A stretch of 28,858 nucleotides of DNA from Guillardia theta CCMP2712. Taxonomy: Eukaryota; Cryptophyceae; Pyrenomonadales; Geminigeraceae. The notes below the pieces were generated by a model, which saw nothing but the letters and a program-made list of their open reading frames with translations, searched no databases and was not told the DNA's origin. This document shows, in pieces, positions 9,666 to 18,401 of this stretch. The position numbers were made by a program, and so were the translations under genes. The stretch lies in contig NW_005434609.1 of assembly GCF_000315625.1 (NCBI RefSeq), positions 378,907 through 407,764 on the forward strand, written 5' to 3'. The stretch's first letter is position 1; every line of letters begins with the position of its first letter.

Positions 9666-12600
9666 TCAGAGATCGGGGGACCGTTGAGCGGCGATGTTGT
9701 GCTGCTTGAGTACTTCCTTGGTCGCTGCGATCGCTTCCTTCCTCCTCAGCACCACAGTCTGGGTGTGGGAGAGGCCGAAAACCTGGAGGAGAAGGTGCAA
9801 TAAGCAAGATGTATGTGCAAGAATTTGTGTCAGACGTATGAGCAAAATCTTGAGCAAGATTTTGAAAGCAAGATGTATGTTGATGTTGTATGTTCATGTT
9901 GTACATACAAGTTTTGTGTACAAGTTGTATGTGCAAGTTGCATGTACAATTTGTGTGTAGTTGTGTGTACAAGTTGTGTGTACAAATTGTGTGGGATGAC
10001 GATTAGGTGAAACATCAGCAAGTCTTTCTCTTACCAAGAACTCGTCCGTGCAACTTTCAACGAGTTCGTAGAGCTGGTGACAGAAGAGACAAACATGTCA
10101 GAGGAGAATAAGAAATGGGGATTGGGGCAAGGGATAAAACATGGTTGAAGGGGGGGAAGGATGGGGAAGAGCTTTTCATTGACAGGGAGCAAGTAAAATA
10201 CAGAGGAGTGAAGAGAGATGGAGGAGGACGAAGAGGAATTTGAACAAGGAGAGGAGGAGGAGGAGGAGGAGGAGGAGGAGAGGAAGAATGAAGTTCTACA
10301 TACATGCTTCAGGTTGAGGACTTTTTTGCCGTTGAATGTGTCGAGCTACACGAGGAAGTCAGCATGAAAACAGAGCAGTCACAAGAGCAGTCCCTAGGAA
10401 ACTTACCTTAATGTTCCTGATGCCGTCGTAACCAGAACAGATCTCTGCTGCCAGAATCTGCGAAAGAACGACAACTTCCTCACCTGCACCATCAACAACA
10501 TGAGATCAAACTAGGTGAGATCGAAACCAATGCCTCGGCATTGCTATCCCCATCATCATCTCCACCATTATCGTCATCGTCATCTCCATCATCATCTCCA
10601 TCACAATCATCACTATCACTATCATTATCACTATCATCATCACTATCATTATCACAATGACCGTCATCATCTCCACCATCACAATCATTATCACAATCAC
10701 CATCACCATCACCATCACAATCACAATCACAATCACAATCACAATCACCATCACAATCACCATCACCATCACCATCACCATCACCATCACCATCACCATC
10801 ACCATCACCATCACCATCACCATCACCATCACCATCACCATCACTATCACCGTCATCACCATTACCATCACCGTCACCATCACTACCACCATCACCACCA
10901 TCATCACCTTCCACACTCTGAAATCTCTCATCGATGGCAGCCAGCAACACCTGACACCAAGTCAACCAGGCTCCCTCCGACAACCGATGGCTCACATTCG
11001 GAGCTTTCTCGTAATATCGCTTTCCAAACTCGTGCAGCATGTAGTTCAAGGTAAGCGGGACAAACACCTGAACATGTGCGGGTGAACAAAGTTTGTTACT
11101 GTCGAGATGCGACGGAGCGGAGAGGGGTGCAGTTTAAGGAGAAAGGAAAGGAGGGAGGAACGGAAGAAGGGAGGAAGAGGAAGGGAGGGCAAGGGCGAGG
11201 AGGGAGAGCGAATAAGAGAAGCTGCAGTGCGGGGGAGCGAGGTAGAAAAACAGTGACGTACCATACAACCGACAATATAATATCGGGGAGCAACGTCGTA
11301 AACACACTCGGGGACGAAATACTTTGGGGATTTCAACACGACGTTCTTCTTGCAGACCTGGTGGGATGGATGTGTCAGGAGATGGAGAGAAAGAGGGAGG
11401 GAAAGTGCAGCATGACGGTAAGACCGCAAGGAAGGCAAGGAAGTGAAATCCAGCACAACAGACACAGTTATGGTCCGTTATCGCATGATGTTCTCTGACA
11501 TGAAAGGCAACGAGAAACAGAAAGTTCAAAGACATCAGAGAGAACAGGGGAGAGAAAACGAGCAAGACAGTATGGTGAACAGGAAAAGAAATTCCATGAT
11601 CAAGACAGCGACGGTTCTTACCTTCCTGCCTCTCAACAGTGTGATCTCACAAACATCGTCAACAAACTTCTGACTGATCAGATGGGCAAATGCCAGCCTC
11701 TCCATCATCCTGAACTTGATCGTCCCGTCGTCTGCTATTGAGACTCCGTCGATCGCCAGCAACGTGTCGCCTGCCAGCCTCGTCATCTGCCAGCCCTCCA
11801 TCCTCTCTCCTCCTCTACTCCTCCTCCTCCCCCTCCCTCTCCCCCTCCGCCTACTCTGAGTGGGGCTCCTCCTCCCCCTCCCTCCCTCCCCTTCTCCTCC
11901 TCACCTGTCTGCAGCGTGTCCGGCGAGTGCCGCGTCTGGTCTACCTTACACACCATGATCCCCGACCTGTCCAGCTCCCGCGGCAGCTCGCAGTTGTCGA
12001 TACCCACGAAATCCCTCAGGTGCTTGTTCTCCAGCGGTGCCCAGGTGATCCCCAGGGTGACGAACCCTGTGTACCTCTGGTTCCGCTCGATGTCCGTCAG
12101 GAAGTGATTCACCACTGAGCAAGGGATGATGTACCCCACGTTCTCAGCGTCCTCCCTCCCCTGGAACGCGACTCCGATCACCTTGCTGCTGTCGTCGCAC
12201 AGCGCCGGCCCCCCGAGTTCCCCGCGTTCACCGCCGCGTCGATCTGCACGCACAGCAGGTTGAACCCCGAGTGCGCGTACTCGTGCACGTCCACCCTCGA
12301 CACGACCCCAGCAGTTACGCACAAGTTGTCTCCTCCAGTCGGGAACCCGACCACAATCACGCTCTGCTGGAGCTCCGGCACGTCGCCGAACTCCAGCGCC
12401 TTCGTCCCCACCCAGAAGTCTCCGTCCTCCACCCCAATGATCGCCAGGTCACACTCGTGACCGACGAACAGGACTCGAGCTGGGTACTTCTTCGGGATCC
12501 CGTGTCGCTGCACCAGGACCCAGTTCTGGTTCGCCACGTTGTGCGCGTTGGTGAGGATGCGATGGCCTGAGATGATGAAGCCGCTCCCCGTTCCCTGCCG

Positions 12601-13059
12601 CTGCCGGCGCATCTGCCATGGCTGCGAGAAGTGCGGCTCCGTTGTCCATGCAAACACCTTGACCACAGACGCAAAGCCTGTCTGCAGCGCCGCCGTAGGT
12701 GTCGCATGCTTGGCCGTCTCTGCGAGCAGCTTGCTGACTCCTCCCACAGAGATCGAGGCTCCTCCCAGAGCTCCAAGAGCAGGAACGGAAGCGATGGAGG
12801 AGACGGAGGACGGGCCTGCTCCAGCCTCCAGCTCCTCGTCCTCGTCCTCCTGCATCTCATCCTGCCGCACATCTCTCGTCACAACAGGTTTCCCCTCGTT
12901 TGCGTTGTGGAGGGAGCTGGAGAAACCACCTCCCTGCGATCCTCCTCGCAGATGCCGAACGATGCTGAAGGGCTGAGGCGAAGGAAGCGAAGTGGAGAGG
13001 GGAAAGTAACCGTTGGAAAGGGCGACGAAGAGGAGGATAGCGAATCTTGACGAGAACAT
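9666..13059 (-). CDS. DEG: Deg/HtrA-family serine protease with PDZ regions (8 exons, about 611 aa; one apparent frameshift)
   Basis: Exons are 13059-11905, 11770-11622, 11357-11262, 11067-10908, 10483-10407, 10345-10304, 10073-10035 and 9782-9666 (stop TGA). Phases match throughout. The N-terminus MFSSRFAILLFVALSNGYF looks like a signal peptide followed by a Ser/Pro-rich leader, suggesting secretory or complex-plastid routing. The trypsin-like domain (about 125-320) has His173 in ILTNAHNV, Asp204 in HECDLAII and Ser282 in NAGNSGG. PDZ1 includes GDTLLAIDGVSIADDGT. The following domain (YFVPECVYDVAPRYYIVG, VFVPLTLNYM, EEVVVLSQILAAE, GKKVLNLKH) and the C-terminus ending SPDL match plant Deg2/Deg9-type proteins. 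One base is missing relative to the family in a G6 run (plus C6 at 12209-12214), right after the catalytic Ser, so the frame shifts until corrected. Introns are 134, 264, 194, 424, 61, 230 and 252 nt, mostly filled with simple repeats. Confidence 0.95.
9800..9995. repeat. Degenerate CAAG/TTGTGTGTA tandem repeat in Deg intron 7
   Basis: Inside intron 7 (9783-10034) the + strand reads as imperfect 12-13 bp units such as GTACAAGTTGTGTGTACAAA, GTGCAAGTTGCATGTACAA and AGCAAGATGTATGTTG. No frame is conserved. Confidence 0.75.
10540..10907. repeat. Large (CAT)n / (CACCAT)n microsatellite filling Deg intron 4
   Basis: Almost the whole 424-nt intron (10484-10907) is CAT, CAC and CAA triplets, with a nearly pure CACCAT hexamer core around 10755-10850. 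On the coding (minus) strand it reads as GAT/GGT triplets and runs into the preceding exon at the donor G|GTGATG. Open frames across it encode only His, Asp/Gly or Met/Val runs and are artefacts. The flanking exons join cleanly in phase (ERFQSVEG to EEVVVLSQ), which shows it is intronic. Confidence 0.93.
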
Positions 13060-13931
13060 GGTGCGACGCCAGAGAGAACTGAAAGGAAGGCAAGAGATGG
13101 CCGTAGAGAAGTAGCGAGAGGAAGTGACAACAGATACCAGACGATCTGAGCTGAAGAAGGTTTGGAACCACTGGGAAGGGGAGGGGAGGTGAACAACCGG
13201 AAACAAAAGCTCCTGATGGCTGGAACGGGAGACTAGGACAAGGACGACGGCAGGAGAGGTCCTGTGCTAGTCATGCGTTGCGTTGAGGTATCGTGGGAGA
13301 ACTTTGACGGTCAACAGATGCAGAGAGCAGAAAGAAGAAGACGTGAAGAGGAGAATGTGGCAGGGGTACGAGAGAGAAGTGGAGGAGGAGGAGGGCGAGG
13401 AGGGGAAGGGAGGAAGAGGAGGAGGAGGAGCACAGGTAGACAGGAAGACAGGAAGACAGGGAGGGAGGGAGGGAGGGAGGGAGGAGTCGCCGAGAAGTCG
13501 CCGATGCGTGGGCAGCTATGAAACCCCTGCGGCGGCCATGCGGCAAGGGTATCCGCGATTATCCGCCAGAGTATCCGTGAATGTATCCGTAAAAATCCTA
13601 AAAATGATCCGCAAAAAATGCAGGCAGCAGTGCAGGGAGGGAGAGAGCTGCTGGATAGTCGAGGAGGAGGAGGAGGAGGAGGAGGAGGAGGAGGAGGACA
13701 GAGGAGAGACAGTGAGAGAGCAAGGAGGAGGGACGGGGGGTGTTGGGAGGATAAGAGAGTGATCGGACATGGAGGGGGAAGGTAGCGGCGCAATGAACTG
13801 TGGGGAAAGCAGGGAAGGAGGGAGGGGAGGGGAGGGGGCTACTCCATGAGACCGCAACGATGGCAAGACTGAGATCGAAATGATGCTTGGTGATGTTGCT
13901 TGCTGCCAGGAAAGCTCTCCCATCGTCGGGC
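13060..13931. promoter_or_regulatory. Divergent promoter region with a phased ATCC array
   Basis: This is the only space between the start of the Deg gene (minus, ATG 13059) and the start of the plus-strand gene at 13932, so it should hold both promoters. 13340-13480 and 13660-13760 are long GGA-rich purine tracts, including (GGAG)n at 13459-13483 and (GGA)n at 13662-13698. Between them, 13550-13612 has six ATCC words (mostly TATCCGC/T) spaced 10-12 bp apart. TATCCG is CGGATA on the other strand, a core used by some MYB-like factors (family knowledge; binding not shown). Confidence 0.5.
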
Positions 13932-14540
13932 ATGCGGCCTACCCTGAACCTTGAGGTGTTCTTAGTTTGTGTCCTATCGTGCGCACCCTACGTGCATCCC
14001 CTGTCCTTCCGTCCGTCTGCCATTGGAGCATCGGGATGCCTGTGGAGCCACTTGCGCAAAGATGCTCTTGGAAGCAGGCTTATCGGAGGTAGTCTCGGAC
14101 CCAAGACGATGGTGACGTTGTGAGGGGATGGGCGGTCAGTATTGACACACTGCATGCAGTTATCGTCCAAGTACAGCCCGCGCGATGAGATCTTCAAGAA
14201 GGCGCTGCCTAAGGTCGACATGGGCTGGCGGCGCATATTCTCTGGCAGCTTCAACGTCTTCTGCCTTTGTCTGTTCATCGCTGGAATGAGCATGGATAGA
14301 AACCTTTACCGCCTCATAGCGGGTCAGATCACCGTCCTCGATTTCCTCACCGTCACTTCGAAGGAGATGCTTGAGACGACTGTCATGCTGTATCATGCGG
14401 GTTGCTCTACAGTCTCTCGCTCCTTCCAGGATGGCAAGGAATGGTGTGCGAAGATGATGGGCGACGAAGCCCGTTCAGCAAGAGAAGGTATACAGAAGCA
14501 GTTCCCTCCTGGTTCCATTGGGAACCCGCTGCCTAAGTGA
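13932..14540 (+). CDS. Small secretory/plastid-type protein, unknown family (about 183 aa, 2 exons)
   Basis: Exon 1 begins at ATG 13932 with MRPTLNLEVFLVCVLSCAPY and continues VHPLSFRPSAIGAS: a signal peptide followed by a Ser-rich segment with Phe, as in bipartite plastid presequences. Exon 2 is open to TGA 14538-14540. The preferred intron is 14120-14176 (57 nt, donor GTGAGG, acceptor GTACAG), giving 183 residues in frame. Alternatives are 14089-14139 (51 nt) and 14112-14159 (48 nt); both also keep the frame, so the junction residues are uncertain. The mature part has VDMGWRRIF, a hydrophobic stretch (FNVFCLCLFIAGM) that may be a membrane helix, and a helical C-terminal half ending GSIGNPLPK. 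No family is recognised. It shares a divergent promoter with the Deg protease. Confidence 0.6.
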
Positions 14541-14749
14541 CGGGCATGTCAACAGAGCTTCCTGTTCCAGACAAGCAGACGCTGAGGGACCATTCTATAG
14601 CTAACCACACTGCTGTGTTATGTTCAGATCACGTCACACGCCTCATCATGTATAGTTTGCCATCTTTAAATTTACAAGAAATTAATTCAGAACGACTCCG
14701 ACCCTTAGTTTGCAAGAGAGGTCCAGAGCTCAGAAAGCAAGAGCATCTC

Positions 14750-15326
14750 TCAGGGCGACAGATGGTACTGGGTAGGGGTAGCGTGCGTAGGAAGAGCAGA
14801 CTGCGGGGAGCGAATGAGTCAAGTCAAAACACACGGCTCAGCCGTTACCTGCAAGTAGGTATTCCCATCGCAGTCCGTGCCGAAAAGTCCGCACTGCGTA
14901 AAGACAAGGAGCAAGCGCAAGTCAGTCACCAAACAACCGAGTGAGACCAGTAACAGCACTCACGTCAGAGATCGCCGGAACCTTAGAAAGCAGGGAGTTG
15001 GCGTGCCTGTTGGTCAAGACTTGTGTGTGCGCGTGCATGGGGTGGCCTGCAACACGAAATTAGAAAGGTGAAGTCAGGGAAACACTCTCCAGCAAGATCG
15101 AGGGCAGAACACAGCAAGGAGTAGAGCAAGGGGGTAGCTGATCGCGAGAAGGAAGGAGGGGAGGTGGAGCTGGTTAGAGGAAGCAGCAGAGAGCCGATGG
15201 TATCAAGGATGTGGATGTCCAACCGGATGATCTCCCCCCGAGATCGAAGTCAGAGAGCTGGGAGAGCGCCGCTGCATTCCTTCGCTCGTCGCGTCCCTTG
15301 AGGGCGTACATTGCAGCGTAGAACAT
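14750..15326 (-). CDS. Small hypothetical protein (about 93 aa, 4 exons)
   Basis: Proposed exons are 15326-15224, 15046-14964, 14893-14849 and 14800-14750 (stop TGA 14752-14750). Introns are 177, 70 and 48 nt and all phases agree. The donors GTGAGT and GTAACG and the acceptors TTGCAG, ACGCAG and CCGCAG are good; the first donor (GTTGGA) is weak. The protein starts MFYAAMYALKGRDERRN, continues with HAHTQVLTNRHANSLLSKVP, then CGLFGTDCDGNTYLQ with two Cys, and ends TPTQYHLSP. No family is recognised. The ATG sits directly after an acceptor-like TTGACAG, so more 5' exons may exist up to about 15500 although none was found. It could also be a partial model of a longer gene. Confidence 0.42.
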
Positions 15327-16460
15327 CTGTCAACCATTTAGGTCAGAGCTTGATCGCTCCAACTAAGTAAGGACACATGCGCTAGCTTCGATCGTGGTGA
15401 TTTCAAAAATCACAGCTATGAGCTAATAGATCCTATTCTACCCCTTTGAATCCCGGACTGATCAGTTAGGTATACGGTTCAACCAGGAAGCCCATAATGA
15501 AGATGAAGTAATGGTTGTAACAAAGGTTCTCACAAACGCATTCAGCTTTCATGAACCATCGATGTCTTTCTCTCCCCCCGCACCGCCCTACTTGGTCTCT
15601 TTTGTGCTCGCTCCTCCGTTCCTAACATTTCACTTCAGACTCTTCCACTTGACTTTTGCTTTCAACTCCGCATGTGGTCCTCTTCCTCGCCTTCGATCTC
15701 TTCTCCTTCGTCAGGCATAACCCCCTCTTCCATGCCCTCTTCTCTTCCTTCTCTGTCGCTCCCCTCCTCCTTCTCTCTCGCTCCTCTCCTCCTTCTCTCT
15801 CGCTCCTCTCCTCCTTCTCTCTCGCTCCTCTCCTCCATCTCCAGTGCTCTCTTGGAAGCGCCATGTTCTAATTCGGACAACCGTTACTTGTCTCATGTTG
15901 ACGTTACAGTCGCAGTCGTTACGTAACCGTTACAGAAGTCTTTCGTCGAGGGTGGGGGTAGTTTGAGTACCGGTACATTTATGATCCCTTGTGAGTCATA
16001 CCCCTGGGTTAGCCATATACCCTACCCCTAACGTGGAGAGCTATTTGCGGTCAACCGGGTTCCATGCGGCTCCCCGACAGCGATCATGCAAGGCAAGCAA
16101 AATCCTCCTCCTCGTCTCCCCGCCACATCATCATCCTCCTCCTCCTCGTCCTCCTCCTCCTCCTCATCGTCCTTGTCTTCCCGCCACACCATCCTGCGCT
16201 ACATCATCATCATCCTCCTCCTCCTCCTCCTCCTCTTACTCTTCTTCCTGTTCATCGTATTCTCTCAGACTATAGTTCCAACCCTCATCATATCCTCATC
16301 CTCTGTCAGAACTACACTGGTTTCTGATGATGATGCTGCTTTTCCTCTTGCCTCGCAAGATCTTCCTCTCTTCCTGTTCTACCTCTCTTCAAGTGACGTT
16401 CCATGTAGCTCGGGGCATGTGCTTGCGGACAATCTCGACGCACAACCGAGGAGGAAGCGG
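15327..16460. other. Divergent intergenic region, pyrimidine-rich
   Basis: Lies between the minus-strand hypothetical gene and the plus-strand membrane-protein gene. 15330-15540 shows nothing distinctive. 15560-15850 is CT-rich with a 22-bp tandem repeat. 15900-16050 has GTTACG/GTAACCGTTAC words and GTACCGGTAC. 16090-16250 is a (TCC/TCA)n tract. No exon with a coding signature was found. Confidence 0.55.
15769..15834 (+). repeat. 22-bp tandem repeat, three exact copies
   Basis: A 22-bp pyrimidine-rich unit beginning CCTTCTCTCTCGCTCC occurs at 15769-15790, 15791-15812 and 15813-15834 with no differences. Partial copies flank it. It lies in intergenic sequence; translated frames across it give only repetitive peptides. 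Confidence 0.9.
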
Positions 16461-17859
16461 ATGCTTTTCTTTTCCACCAGCAAGGCCGACCTGGGCTTGA
16501 CGCTCATCGTGGCAGCAGTCCTCTCGCTTCTCACCCTTGTTATCTTCAAGCTCGACAACGACGTCAAGTTGCTCGAGTACAACAAGGATATGAGACAAGG
16601 AAACTGTAAGGTGTTGTCGGCAGAGCTGCAGCATGTGTCAGTGCCGCAAGGTCCCCCCGATGTTGATATCCCCGACGAGGACAAGGTAAAGTACCTCGTT
16701 GCCTTCCTCCCTTCCTCTCTCCCCCACCACTTCCTCACTCCTTCCCTCCTTGCTCCCCCTCCCCGTCCTTCCTACAGCGTCTTGCATCTTGTTCTCTTTC
16801 ACCTACACTCTACCTATCCTCCTCTTCTCCCCTCCCTCCTTTCGCCTCCCCTTCCTTGTTTTTCCCTCTCTCCCCCTGTCCTCTCCTCTGCCTCTACCTG
16901 CCCTTGTCGACCCCATGATCTCACCTCCTGCCCTCTATCTGACCTCCTGCCACTCAAACCTGCGCTCTCTACCCTTACGCTCCATTATCAGTGGCGAGGA
17001 GAGGTGATAGTGGAGGTCGACCCTGGCGACGGAGCAAACTCCTTCCAGGTCCCAGTGCACGACACGTTGGAAGGACAGTTCTCCTCAGTCAAGGAGTATC
17101 AGGAGCAGTGGTTGCAGCGGCACCAAGAGGGGAAGCAAGAGGTTTGCTACTACGGCATGTTCCACGGGCACATGGCGGCAGTGTTCGACCTGCAGGCTGC
17201 GTTGACCAAGGTGAACGGCAGCTGGGGAGAGGACCACAGCTCGTTCAGCATGCACGTGGCCAAGGTTGTAGTCGGGTTCTTCGCGCTGCTGTTCGTCGGC
17301 CTCGTGAGTTTCAAGAATCCCCCGTCTCACCCACCCTCTCCTTCTCCACCACCACCACGATATCCTCCTTCTCCTCCTCCTCCTCCTCCTCCTCTTTCAC
17401 CAACACCCCCTCCTCCTCCTCTCCCTCCCCCTTCACCTCTCCTCCTCCTGCTCCTCCCACCTCTACTTTTCCCTTACCTCCCCATCCTCATCCTTGTCCT
17501 CATCGTCATCACTACCTCCTCCACTGCCTCCTCCTCCATCATTCCAACTTCCGCCATCGTGAGCTCTACCCCAGGTGTTGATCAAACTTCTAGTCGGCAA
17601 ATGGGATTCGCCCGAAGATGAGGAGTATCAGCAGCTGCGAGAGGATAAAGAGGATGCTGTCCCTCCTTACGGGTCCGACGGGACGCGAGGAGGAGGGGAG
17701 GAGGAGCGGCTGCAGCGGGTTGTGGTGGACCTGCAGGAGGAGAGGAGAGGGAATGTCGAGACAGGGCGATCGGTACGTCTGATGTGGCTAGAGGAGGAGG
17801 AGGAGGAGATGGAAGTAGGAGGAGGAGGAGGAGGAGGCCTGACTCGGTCGTTCAGTTGA
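16461..17859 (+). CDS. Two-pass membrane protein, unknown family (about 273 aa, 3 exons)
   Basis: Exons are 16461-16685, 16992-17303 and 17575-17859 (stop TGA), all joining in phase 0 at GT-AG sites. The start MLFFSTSKAD immediately precedes TM1 (about residues 11-31, LGLTLIVAAVLSLLTLVIFK). A loop of about 130 residues contains Cys49 and Cys127 (possible disulfide), an N-glycosylation sequon NGS at 150, and motifs PPDVDIPDEDK, WRGEVIVEVDPGDG and CYYGMFHGH. TM2 (about 165-186) spans the exon 2/3 junction (VVVGFFALLFVGL then VLIKLLVG). The tail is acidic and low-complexity with Glu and Gly runs. With two TMs, the loop would be lumenal or extracellular. The layout recalls auxiliary channel subunits, but no sequence family is recognised and no function is claimed. 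Both introns (306 and 271 nt) are CT-rich on the coding strand. The long Ser/Leu-rich open frame upstream of 16461 looks like read-through of repeats. Confidence 0.7.
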
Positions 17860-18401
17860 TACTGCAAGGAGGGACGCCTAGATCGGATGGGTTGGAAGAG
17901 GTTCCTTTGCCGAGATGACGGGGGATTTTTGTTTTGTGGCATGTAAGATTTATTGTTTGTGCTTTTGTGCATGTGATTGTAAATATATGTTTCTCCTTTC
18001 CTCTGAGACTTTTTCTCTGTTTAATTCTTTCGCCTGAAATCAACATGAATAAACGATATGAGGAACAGGTGAAGAGGAAGAGGAGCAGGAAACTATCAGA
18101 ACATGTCGAGGTGGGAAAGGAGGAGGGTAAGGAGGAAGAAGGGAAGCGATTGAGGAGAGGAGGAGGAGGAGCAGATGGTGATGATGATTGAGGGGTTTAT
18201 CCAGCATCACGCTTTTGCTGCCAAGTCCGCGTATGATCTCAAGATTGTGTTCTTAGTGTCGAGGTCATCCTGTCAGATGTTATCACGAAATATGACATTG
18301 ATGACATGCAATCACATCTCATCTCATCTCATATCTCAAGCTCATCTCATCTCATATCTCATATCTCCCTCATATCTCATCTCAACTCAACTCAAAACAT
18401 A
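17860..18401. other. Intergenic gap between convergent genes, with an (ATCTC)n microsatellite
   Basis: Holds the 3' flanks of the membrane-protein gene (+) and the coiled-coil gene (-). 18085-18190 is GGA-rich. 18315-18394 is an imperfect (ATCTC/ATATCTC)n array. A polyadenylation-like AATAAA occurs near 18046. No gene is seen. Confidence 0.6.

Noticed and set aside
10492-11085. Overlapping long frames on both strands encoding His, Thr/Ile, Asp/Gly or Met/Val runs
   Set aside because: All are translations of the CAT/GAT microsatellite inside Deg intron 4. The real exon 10908-11067 is annotated within the Deg gene.
13264-13923. Several long frames in the 13.3-13.9 kb region rich in Glu/Arg/Gly or Ser/Pro/Leu
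   Set aside because: They arise from GGA/GGAG purine tracts. The region fits a divergent promoter better.
15622-15926. Open frames on both strands encoding REKEER/EREGGEE or Ser/Leu repeats
   Set aside because: They are read-through of the 22-bp pyrimidine repeat with no start context, no conserved residues and equal openness in several frames.
16086-16460. N-terminal extension of the membrane protein with Ser and Leu runs
   Set aside because: The upstream frame is a TCC/TCA repeat. The ATG at 16461 directly precedes a normal TM segment, so the extension is probably 5' leader.
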